NCBI GenBank assembly: GCA_030639705.1 | Contig: DAOWKX010000027.1 | Span: 1 to 5,834 of the forward strand | Source of the DNA: Candidatus Aminicenantota bacterium | GTDB taxonomy: Bacteria > Acidobacteriota > Aminicenantia > UBA2199 | DNA: 5,834 nucleotides | Direction: 5' to 3' | Shown: piece by piece, positions 1 through 5,812 of the stretch | Layout: each line of letters opens with the position of its first letter | Position numbering within the stretch: position 1 is the stretch's first letter | Made by a program: the position numbers and the translations under genes | Notes under the pieces: model-generated | What the model was told of the DNA's origin: nothing | Seen by the model: only the letters and a program-made list of their open reading frames with translations | Database searches by the model: none

Positions 1-738
1 ATAATGGGAAATTGTAGGTGTATTACCTGCTGCCTGCAATTGACCAAGGATTTTATTTAGAGATAATATTTGTCCGGAATAACTGCAACCCAGTTCAAAT
101 ACTCTCCTTAAAAGTGCAGGTTTGTCCACCCTTGATAACATTAAAATATCTCTGGAAATAGTTGTTTCGATTAGAGAGTCATTTATATAATTTTTCCAGC
201 GGGCTTCATCCCTGATTAAAGGGGCAGCACCTGGATAACCTCCAAAAAAAACATATTGTTCAATATTAAAATTAAAAGCATTCTTCATTTCCGAAAAAGA
301 CCAGTGGGGAAGATAAATAACCTCAAACCTGCCAGCAAGACTCTCTTTTAATCCATCTTTTATAAGCAAAGGTGAGGAACCTAAAAGGACTACTTTTATA
401 GGTATTTTACTTTTTGTGTCTTGGTCCCACAATTTTTTAACCATTTCAGTCCAGGAAGGAATCTTTTGGATCTCATCGATAACCAGAATAAAACCATGTT
501 TACTCATGCTCTGCTTTAATTTGAAGCGTGTCACTTCCCACTGCTGTTCAATCCACACTGTATTATCCGATCTCATTGCATCAGCTGAAGCATAATGGGA
601 TGGAATTCCAATTTCCTTTAGAATTTGCTGGATCAGGGTAGTTTTCCCAACCTGTCTCGAACCTGCTAATATTTGGATAAATCTCCTCTTTTCTTTTAAT
701 CTTTTAGAAAGGATTCTATAATAAGGTCTTTTAAACAT
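1..738 (-). CDS. AAA-family ATPase of the DUF4143 class, C-terminus cut by window edge
   Basis: The ATG at 738-736 opens 246 uninterrupted codons that run off the left edge. A Walker A motif (GSRQVGKT, residues 26-33) is followed by a Walker B motif (ILVIDE, 84-89, acidic pair D88/E89). Next come a sensor-1-like strand (VVLLGSS, 116-122) and the SLAGRFE segment (133-139) typical of these ATPases. A GGYPG motif (166-170) and a helical stretch ending in ISRDI lead towards the DUF4143 part, which lies mostly outside the window. Proteins of this class are usually about 400 residues, so roughly 60% is present. They are cytoplasmic P-loop ATPases whose cellular role is poorly known. An in-frame TAA at 759-757 rules out a more distant upstream start. 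The ribosome-binding site is weak (GTAGAG, about 7 bases before the ATG). The gene has its own promoter and looks independent of the VWA operon behind it. The family is clear; the function is not. Confidence 0.9.
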   Translation of the reverse strand, partial: MFKRPYYRILSKRLKEKRRFIQILAGSRQVGKTTLIQQILKEIGIPSHYASADAMRSDNTVWIEQQWEVTRFKLKQSMSKHGFILVIDEIQKIPSWTEMVKKLWDQDTKSKIPIKVVLLGSSPLLIKDGLKESLAGRFEVIYLPHWSFSEMKNAFNFNIEQYVFFGGYPGAAPLIRDEARWKNYINDSLIETTISRDILMLSRVDKPALLRRVFELGCSYSGQILSLNKILGQLQAAGNTPTISHY

Positions 739-756
739 TTTTAACTCTACATCAAT

Positions 757-786
757 TTACTCAAGATATTGAGTAATTTTACTCAA
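757..786. repeat. Triple TTACTCAA/TTGAGTAA repeat, operator-like
   Basis: Three perfect 8-base copies lie within 30 bases: TTACTCAA at 757-764, its reverse complement TTGAGTAA at 769-776, and TTACTCAA again at 779-786. The first two form a palindrome with a 4-base spacer and the last two one with a 2-base spacer. The two direct copies are 22 bases apart, about two helical turns. The array covers the -10 box and predicted start site of the ATPase promoter, where a repressor would block transcription. The repeats are seen directly; operator function is inferred. Confidence 0.6.
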
Positions 787-804
787 CAACATGAGAAAAG
801 TCAA
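776..804 (-). promoter_or_regulatory. Sigma70-type promoter of the DUF4143 ATPase gene
   Basis: Reading leftward, TTGACT (804-799) is separated by exactly 17 bases from TAAAAT (781-776), close to the consensus -35 and -10 boxes. The predicted transcription start is near 769, giving a leader of about 30 bases before the ATG at 738. The -10 box is embedded in the TTACTCAA/TTGAGTAA repeats. This is prediction from sequence only. Confidence 0.7.
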
Positions 805-809
805 GGGAA

Positions 810-828
810 ATATTCTGTTTTAGAATAT
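810..828. repeat. Small AT-rich inverted repeat
   Basis: ATATTCT (810-816) and AGAATAT (822-828) form a perfect 7-bp stem with a 5-base loop. It lies between the REP-like palindrome and the -35 box of the ATPase promoter. On the minus strand it is followed by only TTTCCC, so it is a poor terminator. It may be a second regulator site or chance in AT-rich DNA. Confidence 0.35.
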
Positions 829-877
829 GGGATCAGGTCCTGCATTGTAACAATGTTGAATTGCAGGACCTGGCTCC
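829..877. repeat. REP-like imperfect palindrome after the VIT-VWA gene
   Basis: CAGGTCCTGCA (834-844) and TGCAGGACCTG (862-872) are perfect 11-bp arms centred on base 853. The centre is itself palindromic (AACAATGTT, 849-857), and the outer flanks (from 829 and to 877) pair partly. The element resembles the palindromes scattered through genomes that carry REP-associated tyrosine (Y1) transposases, but no transposase is in the window. It begins 13 bases past the stop codon of the VIT-VWA gene, so it may also protect or end that mRNA. No T-tract follows on either strand, so it is not a standard intrinsic terminator. Confidence 0.55.
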
Positions 878-889
878 GTTTATTGTTTT

Positions 890-3142
890 TTATTCATAAA
901 TTTCGAAGAGGCTGTCTTTTAAGACAAAACGGACGTTCTGGCCCAGGGCCAGGAATTGAGCTGTTTCCGGTTTGTTGCTAAGGAGCTCGAAATATTCGTG
1001 GCTTCCGAATTGAATCCGGATGGTTTTTTTGAATGTCCGACCCTGAATGAGGGAATCCACCCAGTAACGGTCATTCTGATACATGGCCCGACCCTGAATA
1101 TTCTTTACCTGCTGGTATACATTCCTGGCCTTTCCATCTTTATCAATAAAACCCAGGCGGGATTGCCCCTGCCGGGTCTGGGCAAAATTGGCAGCCCGGT
1201 TCAGTTGCTGCAATTCTTCACTCACCCGCACACTTCTGGATCCAGATTTCTTATGGATACTATTAAACTCTTCTTTGCTTCTTTTCTCAAATTCATTGTC
1301 TCCGGCTGCAGGCGCTAATACCTGATCAACCGGTCGAATTTCCCTTCGACTCACCCGGGATTTTTCATCCTCCACAATCAAATAACTGGTATAGGGAGTT
1401 AGGATCCCGTAGGTCCTTGCCAGTTCTGTGATTTCTTGGATCAATTCATTGCTTTTTCCATGCAATCTGACCTGATCCAGCAGATACCCAATTCGCCTGG
1501 CTGCCCAAAGCAGAGGGATAAAATCATTTTTCTCTCTATCCAATGATGAGATAGACTTGAATCCCGGAGACACATTGAAAACCAAATGTTTTATATCATC
1601 ACCTAATTTCCCTTCAAGTACAATTCTGGTTTCTCCGCTACCCTGATACCGGCCAAAGACAGACAGGGTGGATCCTTTAAAAAGATCTGGTAACTCAACC
1701 GGATACATTTTTAAAGCCTTTATGTTTTTGCCGAACTTCAGTTTAATATCGGTTAAAACCGGAGACTGTACTTTGGTAAAAAAGTTGGATACCTTGACCT
1801 CGATATCCTCCTGTGGTGAAACATAGGACCGGTAGGCCCGGGTCACTTCGGTAATTTTATCCAGTAAATGGGTGTTGATCTCATTGCCGATACCAAAGGT
1901 AAACACTCTGGTGCCGGTAAGATTTTTCTTCTTCAATTTTCGGATTAATGCCGTTTCGCTGGTTTCTCCGATGGTGGGTTTTCCATCGGTAAGGAAAATA
2001 ATGATATAGGGTCTCCCTCTTCTGGTCTCCTGTTTTAAAGCAATCCCCAGGGCTTCGTCGATATTGGTCCCTCCGATAGCTCTCAATTCTTTTATAAACT
2101 TTCTGGCCTTCAACCGATTTTTTTTGTCTGAGGGAGTCAGATTCCCGAACAGGGTCTCGGCTTCAGTTGAAAACCGTACAATCTCAAACCGATCTCCTTT
2201 ATTCAAATTTTCAACACAGAATAGCAATGCTCTTTTTGCCTGCTCCAACTTTTCACCTGCCATACTCCCGGAAACATCCAGAACAAAGGCCACATCTTTA
2301 TTCACAATTTCTTTATTATCCACATTCATACTGGGATTCAGGCTTAGGAGAAAATATCCATCTTCTCCTCTTTTTTTATAGGAAAGCAGTGAAAATCCAA
2401 CTTTTGAATCACCGGTGGTAAAATACAGTTTAAAATCAATATCCGGTTTGATGTTTTTTTCCTCATATCCAATCAATGCCCGTTTCTTGCCTTTGCGAAT
2501 GATTTCGGTTTGATGCGTGGGGCAATAAATATTTTTGAGTTCTTCTTTTGATATTAGCTCAATATTGACGCTGACATTTCTTAACGGCTTGGCAGAGAAT
2601 TTTTCTGTATTTAAGGGATACAGATATTCAACGGTATTATTATCCTTGCTCAGGAATTCATGGTATGAAATTTTTATGCGCTTCTTGGAATAAGGCTCAA
2701 TGGGAAATATTCTGACCTTAAAGACACCTGTATCACTGTATTCCAGCAGAGCCGGATCCCGCTGTTGTCTGACAATATCCTGGTAAATCCGCCTGGCTTT
2801 TTTAGCATCTAAAAGTTCAGCTGTCATTTCTTCTCCATTTACAAACATGGTGAATTTTTTGATCACTGCATTTTTGGGAACGGGAAACAGGTAATATCCC
2901 TCCAATCGCCTGCTGGTTGGGTTGTAAAACACCTGATCAATAAAGGTGGTGGCTATCTGATCTTTGATCTTTACCTGAACGTTGTGGTATTCAACCTCCA
3001 GGGGAAAAGCCGAGAAAGGATGAGCTGGCCGGGGATGGTGAGGCCTGGGGATCACAATAAAACCGTCACTGAAAACAGAAAGGCTAAAGCCCATTACCAA
3101 TGCCAAAAACAATATTATTTTAATATTAATTTTTTCAAACAT
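890..3142 (-). CDS. Exported VIT and VWA domain protein
   Basis: This 750-residue protein joins a VIT (vault/inter-alpha-trypsin) domain to a von Willebrand factor A domain. Residues 1-25 are a signal peptide with likely cleavage at VFS|DG, so it acts outside the cytoplasm. A His/Pro-rich stretch (31-43) follows. The VIT domain spans about 46-165. The VWA domain (about 283-460) has a full MIDAS metal site: DVSGS (289-293), the Thr of GGT (359) and Asp of TDG (386). Segments LLWAARRIGYLLDQ (from 544) and YGILTPYTSYL (about 578-588) are the conserved C-terminal blocks of VIT-VWA proteins. The last 150 residues are not recognisable. The start is the ATG at 3142-3140, five bases after GGAGG (3152-3148); the in-frame TTG at 3154 overlaps that site and is rejected. 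It is the second gene of an operon, 64 bases after the VWA gene. The likely role is metal-dependent protein binding at the cell surface or periplasm; the ligand is unknown. Confidence 0.9.
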   Translation of the reverse strand: MFEKINIKIILFLALVMGFSLSVFSDGFIVIPRPHHPRPAHPFSAFPLEVEYHNVQVKIKDQIATTFIDQVFYNPTSRRLEGYYLFPVPKNAVIKKFTMFVNGEEMTAELLDAKKARRIYQDIVRQQRDPALLEYSDTGVFKVRIFPIEPYSKKRIKISYHEFLSKDNNTVEYLYPLNTEKFSAKPLRNVSVNIELISKEELKNIYCPTHQTEIIRKGKKRALIGYEEKNIKPDIDFKLYFTTGDSKVGFSLLSYKKRGEDGYFLLSLNPSMNVDNKEIVNKDVAFVLDVSGSMAGEKLEQAKRALLFCVENLNKGDRFEIVRFSTEAETLFGNLTPSDKKNRLKARKFIKELRAIGGTNIDEALGIALKQETRRGRPYIIIFLTDGKPTIGETSETALIRKLKKKNLTGTRVFTFGIGNEINTHLLDKITEVTRAYRSYVSPQEDIEVKVSNFFTKVQSPVLTDIKLKFGKNIKALKMYPVELPDLFKGSTLSVFGRYQGSGETRIVLEGKLGDDIKHLVFNVSPGFKSISSLDREKNDFIPLLWAARRIGYLLDQVRLHGKSNELIQEITELARTYGILTPYTSYLIVEDEKSRVSRREIRPVDQVLAPAAGDNEFEKRSKEEFNSIHKKSGSRSVRVSEELQQLNRAANFAQTRQGQSRLGFIDKDGKARNVYQQVKNIQGRAMYQNDRYWVDSLIQGRTFKKTIRIQFGSHEYFELLSNKPETAQFLALGQNVRFVLKDSLFEIYE

Positions 3143-3150
3143 GTTGTCCT

Positions 3151-3164
3151 CCAATCACTATTGG
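3151..3164 (-). promoter_or_regulatory. Small hairpin overlapping the VIT-VWA ribosome-binding site
   Basis: On the mRNA, CCAAT, a loop AGTG and ATTGG form a 5-bp stem whose last two G residues are the first two of the GGAGG ribosome-binding site (3152-3148). Folding would partly mask that site. The stem is short and could be chance, but it sits directly beside the larger 3166-3197 hairpin. Confidence 0.3.
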
Positions 3165-3165
3165 G

Positions 3166-3197
3166 TCTGCAGGGGACACCTATGAGTCCCCTGCAGA
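3166..3197. repeat. Perfect 12-bp inverted repeat in the gap between the two VWA genes
   Basis: TCTGCAGGGGAC (3166-3177) and GTCCCCTGCAGA (3186-3197) form a perfect GC-rich 12-bp stem with an 8-base loop. It sits in the 64-bp gap of the operon. No T-tract follows it on the minus strand, so full termination is unlikely. Hairpins in this position often stabilise upstream mRNA or set the ratio of two co-transcribed products. It could also be a dispersed palindromic repeat. Confidence 0.6.
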
Positions 3198-3206
3198 TCA
3201 AAAATT

Positions 3207-4334
3207 CTATTTTTTCTCAAATTTATATTCTTTCTTTGCAGCCTGTTCTTTGATGGCTTTTACCAATACCTCATCCAGGGTTTGTTCTCCGGATAATTGT
3301 TTTTGTTTTTCCCGGACATATTTTCCTCTCTCATTGTTTAATTTGTTGATTTTCTTCTGGATCGTTTCCCTCTTCTTTTGCATTTCTTCAACATATTTCT
3401 TTCTCTCTTTTTTATCCATTTTTTTCATCTCTTCTGGCAAATCCTCTTCTTTCATTTCCCCGACTTTCAATTTTCCTTTCTTAACCGCATCCACCACATC
3501 CCAGGAGGTGTTTGAATACTGGGAGGATGACTTGGCAACCGAACGCTGAACCATTACCTCCTCGCTCATCGAAAGGGCATTGCTGTCCTGCCGTTCCTGC
3601 CGCTCTTTTTTTTTACTCCCGGCCTTGCCGTAGGCAATATAGGTCTTGTTTAATTCTTTGCCCAGTTCTATAATCTTATGATCCTGAGGTGCTGCGATAT
3701 GGACAATCTTCTGATTTTGATCAATGTTCATGTATTTTCCATCTGCCAGATCTGCTCCATGTTTCCAGAAGGTTCGAATACCCTGCTTATACTGTCCGCA
3801 AAAGATGGTATTGACGATAATTCCCTTTGATATAGCGGTTTTGCACGCATCCTTGTAATCCACATCACCCTGGGTGAACGGCTCATTACCGGCGATAAAA
3901 ATGACCTTGTAATCATTATGGTTCTTGCTCCATTGTAATCCATCATTGGCTGCCTGAATTACTTTTCCGCAATACTCATTTCCACCGTTGGTTCTGAGTT
4001 TGAACAATTCTTCAGATATACGGTCCAAATCATCACTCAGGGGTACAATCATTCTCAGATGCCCCTCGCTAGCCGGGATTGTACTCTTTCCATATTCATA
4101 TAAGCCTACCTTGAGCCGGGGAATTTTTCCATTTTTTTTGGCCAGAGCCATTTGGTTTACAATTTTCCATAACTGGGTTTTCGCCTGTTCGATCAGGCCC
4201 TCCATGCTTCCGCTGGTATCCAGAAGGATTGCTATTTCTATCACCGGCTTTTCATATCCGCCTCGGGCAAAAATAAATCCCATCAAAACCACCATGGCTA
4301 AAAATAAAAACAAAAAAACTCTTTTTCTTTTCAT
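3207..4334 (-). CDS. Exported VWA-domain protein with divergent MIDAS and coiled-coil tail
   Basis: This 375-residue protein starts with a signal peptide or N-terminal anchor (positive MKRKR, hydrophobic 6-23, possible cleavage near IFA|RGG). The VWA domain covers about 30-215. DTSGS (39-43) supplies the first MIDAS motif. The second position reads TNGGNEYCG (115-123) rather than GGT, and the third strand reads IFIAGNEPF (145-153) where most VWA domains have TDG, so the metal site is incomplete or altered. Cysteines 122, 164 and 179 lie in the exported domain. Residues about 240-375 are highly charged and rich in Lys and Glu, probably a long coiled coil or disordered stalk. The start ATG (4334-4332) follows AAAGGAGG (4347-4340) by five bases, a strong ribosome-binding site. 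It is the first gene of a two-gene operon with the VIT-VWA protein and probably works with it. I recognise the fold but not a defined function. Confidence 0.88.
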   Translation of the reverse strand: MKRKRVFLFLFLAMVVLMGFIFARGGYEKPVIEIAILLDTSGSMEGLIEQAKTQLWKIVNQMALAKKNGKIPRLKVGLYEYGKSTIPASEGHLRMIVPLSDDLDRISEELFKLRTNGGNEYCGKVIQAANDGLQWSKNHNDYKVIFIAGNEPFTQGDVDYKDACKTAISKGIIVNTIFCGQYKQGIRTFWKHGADLADGKYMNIDQNQKIVHIAAPQDHKIIELGKELNKTYIAYGKAGSKKKERQERQDSNALSMSEEVMVQRSVAKSSSQYSNTSWDVVDAVKKGKLKVGEMKEEDLPEEMKKMDKKERKKYVEEMQKKRETIQKKINKLNNERGKYVREKQKQLSGEQTLDEVLVKAIKEQAAKKEYKFEKK

Positions 4335-4506
4335 TGTTGCCTCCTTTAAAATCTTTTAGTCGGACAAAAATAAATTATTTTCCCTTTTCTCATATTTTTT
4401 CTATAGATTAAAAATTCATCTATTATCTTTATTCATTTTTTCTGATACTAATTATAAATAAATGGTTTCATTTTTAAAACTATAATCCGGAATTTATTTT
4501 CTCGCA

Positions 4507-4530
4507 TCGCCCGACAAGTCGAACGGGCGA
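4507..4530. repeat. GC-rich inverted repeat inside AT-rich spacer
   Basis: TCGCCCG (4507-4513) and CGGGCGA (4524-4530) form a perfect 7-bp stem with a 10-base loop. An overlapping alternative stem, CGAC/GTCG (4512-4515 and 4518-4521), competes with it. The islet from about 4501 to 4555 is much richer in G and C than the spacer around it, which hints at a foreign or remnant sequence. No T-tract follows on either strand. Confidence 0.4.
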
Positions 4531-4589
4531 ACGAACCATGAACTGCTGGCAACTAATTTCTAAAGAGGAAGGTGATTTCAATTTTTAAA

Positions 4590-4598
4590 TGGTATAAT
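4590..4598 (+). promoter_or_regulatory. Extended -10 promoter of the thioredoxin lipoprotein gene
   Basis: TGGTATAAT is a perfect extended -10 element (TGn followed by TATAAT, 4593-4598). No clear -35 box lies 16-18 bases upstream, which is tolerated by extended -10 promoters. The predicted start is near 4605, leaving a leader of about 25 bases before the TTG at 4631. Confidence 0.55.
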
Positions 4599-4618
4599 AT
4601 ACAATCGTGAATATGAAT

Positions 4619-4624
4619 AAGGAG
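4619..4624 (+). promoter_or_regulatory. Ribosome-binding site that selects a TTG start
   Basis: AAGGAG is followed by six bases (TCCAGT) and then TTG at 4631-4633. The earlier in-frame GTG (4607) and ATG (4613) have no such site, and the GTG would lie at the predicted transcript end. Starting at the TTG also gives a cleaner signal peptide, MVKKVF followed by the hydrophobic core. Confidence 0.65.
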
Positions 4625-4630
4625 TCCAGT

Positions 4631-5812
4631 TTGGTAAAAAAGGTTTTTTTATATTCTTTATCAATTTTAATTCTTGTCATTTTTTGTAACTGTTCTAAAG
4701 AAAAAAAATCTACTACTTTATTCTCTGAATACCAAAATATCATAAAAAAATTCGACAGCAAATTAAAAACTGTAAGATCTCGCAGGACATATATAAATAC
4801 TTTAAACAACAAAAATATAGAATTAAAGCAGCTTTTAAAAAAAATAAAAAAACTTCCTACCAGCGATGATAGGCTTTTACTTCAAGGAAAAATATATTTT
4901 GAGCTGAAAAATTTCGCTCAGTCTTTAACAACATTCGAAAATCTCATTCAAAAACAATCACCACTATCTCACCGAGCAAAGTTTGAAAAATTGCGAGTGC
5001 TTCTGGAAAAAAAAGATTATGAGGCGTCTTTATCACTGTTTAATCAAATAGAAAATCATGTCAATAAGGATGAAAATTTCTTTAAGGTAATCTATCAACT
5101 GGCACATAATGTAAAAAATATAGAAGATCGACGATTGTATTCAGAAAAATACTTAAAAGCAGCAGCTGATAAAAAATATTTAAAATCCCATGTTGGCAAC
5201 ATCTATACCAATCTTGCCAATATTGAAAAAGAGAAGGGGGACATAAACAATGCAAAAGAAATCCTGGAAAAGGCATTAAAACAACCCATTGGCCCAGCCT
5301 CAAAACGGACCATATTGTGTTATTTAAAACCCTTAGAGCGACTCAACTCTGTCGCACCCCAGCTCCAAATAAATAATTGGCTGAACACAGAACCCATTTC
5401 ATCAAAGGAAATGGACGGCAAAATCATCGTGATTGATTTCTGGTCACCGGGTTGTGTCCCCTGCCGGGAACTTTTCCCCAGACTCCTGGATTTTTTTAAT
5501 CAATATAAAAATAGGGGACTCATAATAATTGGTATTACCCGAAGTTCAGGACACTACAGTGATGACCGCCACCATAAACTGCGGGTATCCCGGGAACAGG
5601 AACTCAAGCTCATAAAAAAATTCTTAAAACGCCATGAAATATCCATCCCTGTGGCTGTGGTAAAAGACAAAAAGTTTTTTAATGATTTCGGTGTTTTAGG
5701 GTTTCCAACCTTATTTGTAATTAATCCCGAAGGCAACATCGTGGATTTTAAGCTCGGTGCAAACAACTTTAATAAATTTGAACAAAAAATAAAAAAATTA
5801 ATTGAAAAATAA
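4631..5812 (+). CDS. Probable lipoprotein with TPR-like region and C-terminal TlpA-like thioredoxin domain
   Basis: From the TTG the protein has 393 residues. Residues 1-20 are a short positive start and a hydrophobic core ending in IFCNCSKEKK, so Cys19 or Cys21 is probably lipidated; the lipobox is not canonical. Residues about 30-240 are helical, with TPR-like repeats near 81-111 (RLLLQGKIYFEL...), 116-142 and 189-219 (NIYTNLANIEKEKGDI...). The thioredoxin domain (about 242-393) has FWSPGCVPC with active-site Cys275 and Cys278, and GFPT with the cis-proline at 359. This matches the TlpA/ResA-type membrane-linked thiol-disulfide reductases. A longer polar loop (about 305-325, containing HH) separates the strands after GIT. 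The gene is divergent from the VWA operon and has its own promoter. The helical half is far more AT-rich than the thioredoxin half. The likely role is disulfide reduction or exchange on exported proteins, with the TPR part holding the partner; the partner is unknown. The stop is TAA at 5810-5812. Confidence 0.87.
   Translation: MVKKVFLYSLSILILVIFCNCSKEKKSTTLFSEYQNIIKKFDSKLKTVRSRRTYINTLNNKNIELKQLLKKIKKLPTSDDRLLLQGKIYFELKNFAQSLTTFENLIQKQSPLSHRAKFEKLRVLLEKKDYEASLSLFNQIENHVNKDENFFKVIYQLAHNVKNIEDRRLYSEKYLKAAADKKYLKSHVGNIYTNLANIEKEKGDINNAKEILEKALKQPIGPASKRTILCYLKPLERLNSVAPQLQINNWLNTEPISSKEMDGKIIVIDFWSPGCVPCRELFPRLLDFFNQYKNRGLIIIGITRSSGHYSDDRHHKLRVSREQELKLIKKFLKRHEISIPVAVVKDKKFFNDFGVLGFPTLFVINPEGNIVDFKLGANNFNKFEQKIKKLIEK

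Larger units (their letters stand above)
4335..4630. other. Divergent intergenic region
   Basis: These roughly 300 bases separate the leftward VWA operon from the rightward thioredoxin gene. The left two thirds are very AT-rich and should contain the VWA operon promoter. The best -10 candidate on the minus strand is TATAAT at 4456-4451, but no good -35 box is found at 16-18 bases, so it is weak. A 6-bp inverted repeat (ATAGAT 4403-4408, ATCTAT 4418-4423) lies downstream of it. The right part holds a GC-rich islet and then the promoter and ribosome-binding site of the rightward gene. No convincing gene or structured RNA is seen. Confidence 0.6.

Noticed and set aside
829..877. Palindrome as an intrinsic terminator of the VWA operon
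   Set aside because: No run of T follows the stem on the minus strand and the loop is long; a REP-like repeat fits better, though a role in 3'-end protection is possible.
769..1318. Plus-strand open frames over the 3' end of the VIT-VWA gene
   Set aside because: They lie opposite a gene with clear domains, have no family features and no ribosome-binding sites.
3143..3154. TTG at 3154 as start of the VIT-VWA gene, adding four residues
   Set aside because: The TTG overlaps the GGAGG ribosome-binding site, which is correctly spaced for the ATG at 3142.
3728..3946. Minus-strand open frame inside the VWA gene
   Set aside because: It is an alternative frame of the VWA domain coding sequence with no recognisable protein features.
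890..4334. A vWA-MoxR type ternary system
   Set aside because: No MoxR-like AAA ATPase is present with the pair; the nearby ATPase is of the DUF4143 class with its own promoter, and both VWA proteins are exported.
4538..4588. Short open frame of 16 codons starting at ATG 4538
   Set aside because: It has no ribosome-binding site or promoter and is too short to support as a gene.
4585..4812. Minus-strand open frame across the promoter and start of the thioredoxin lipoprotein gene
   Set aside because: It arises from AT-rich sequence opposite a well-supported gene and covers that gene's promoter.
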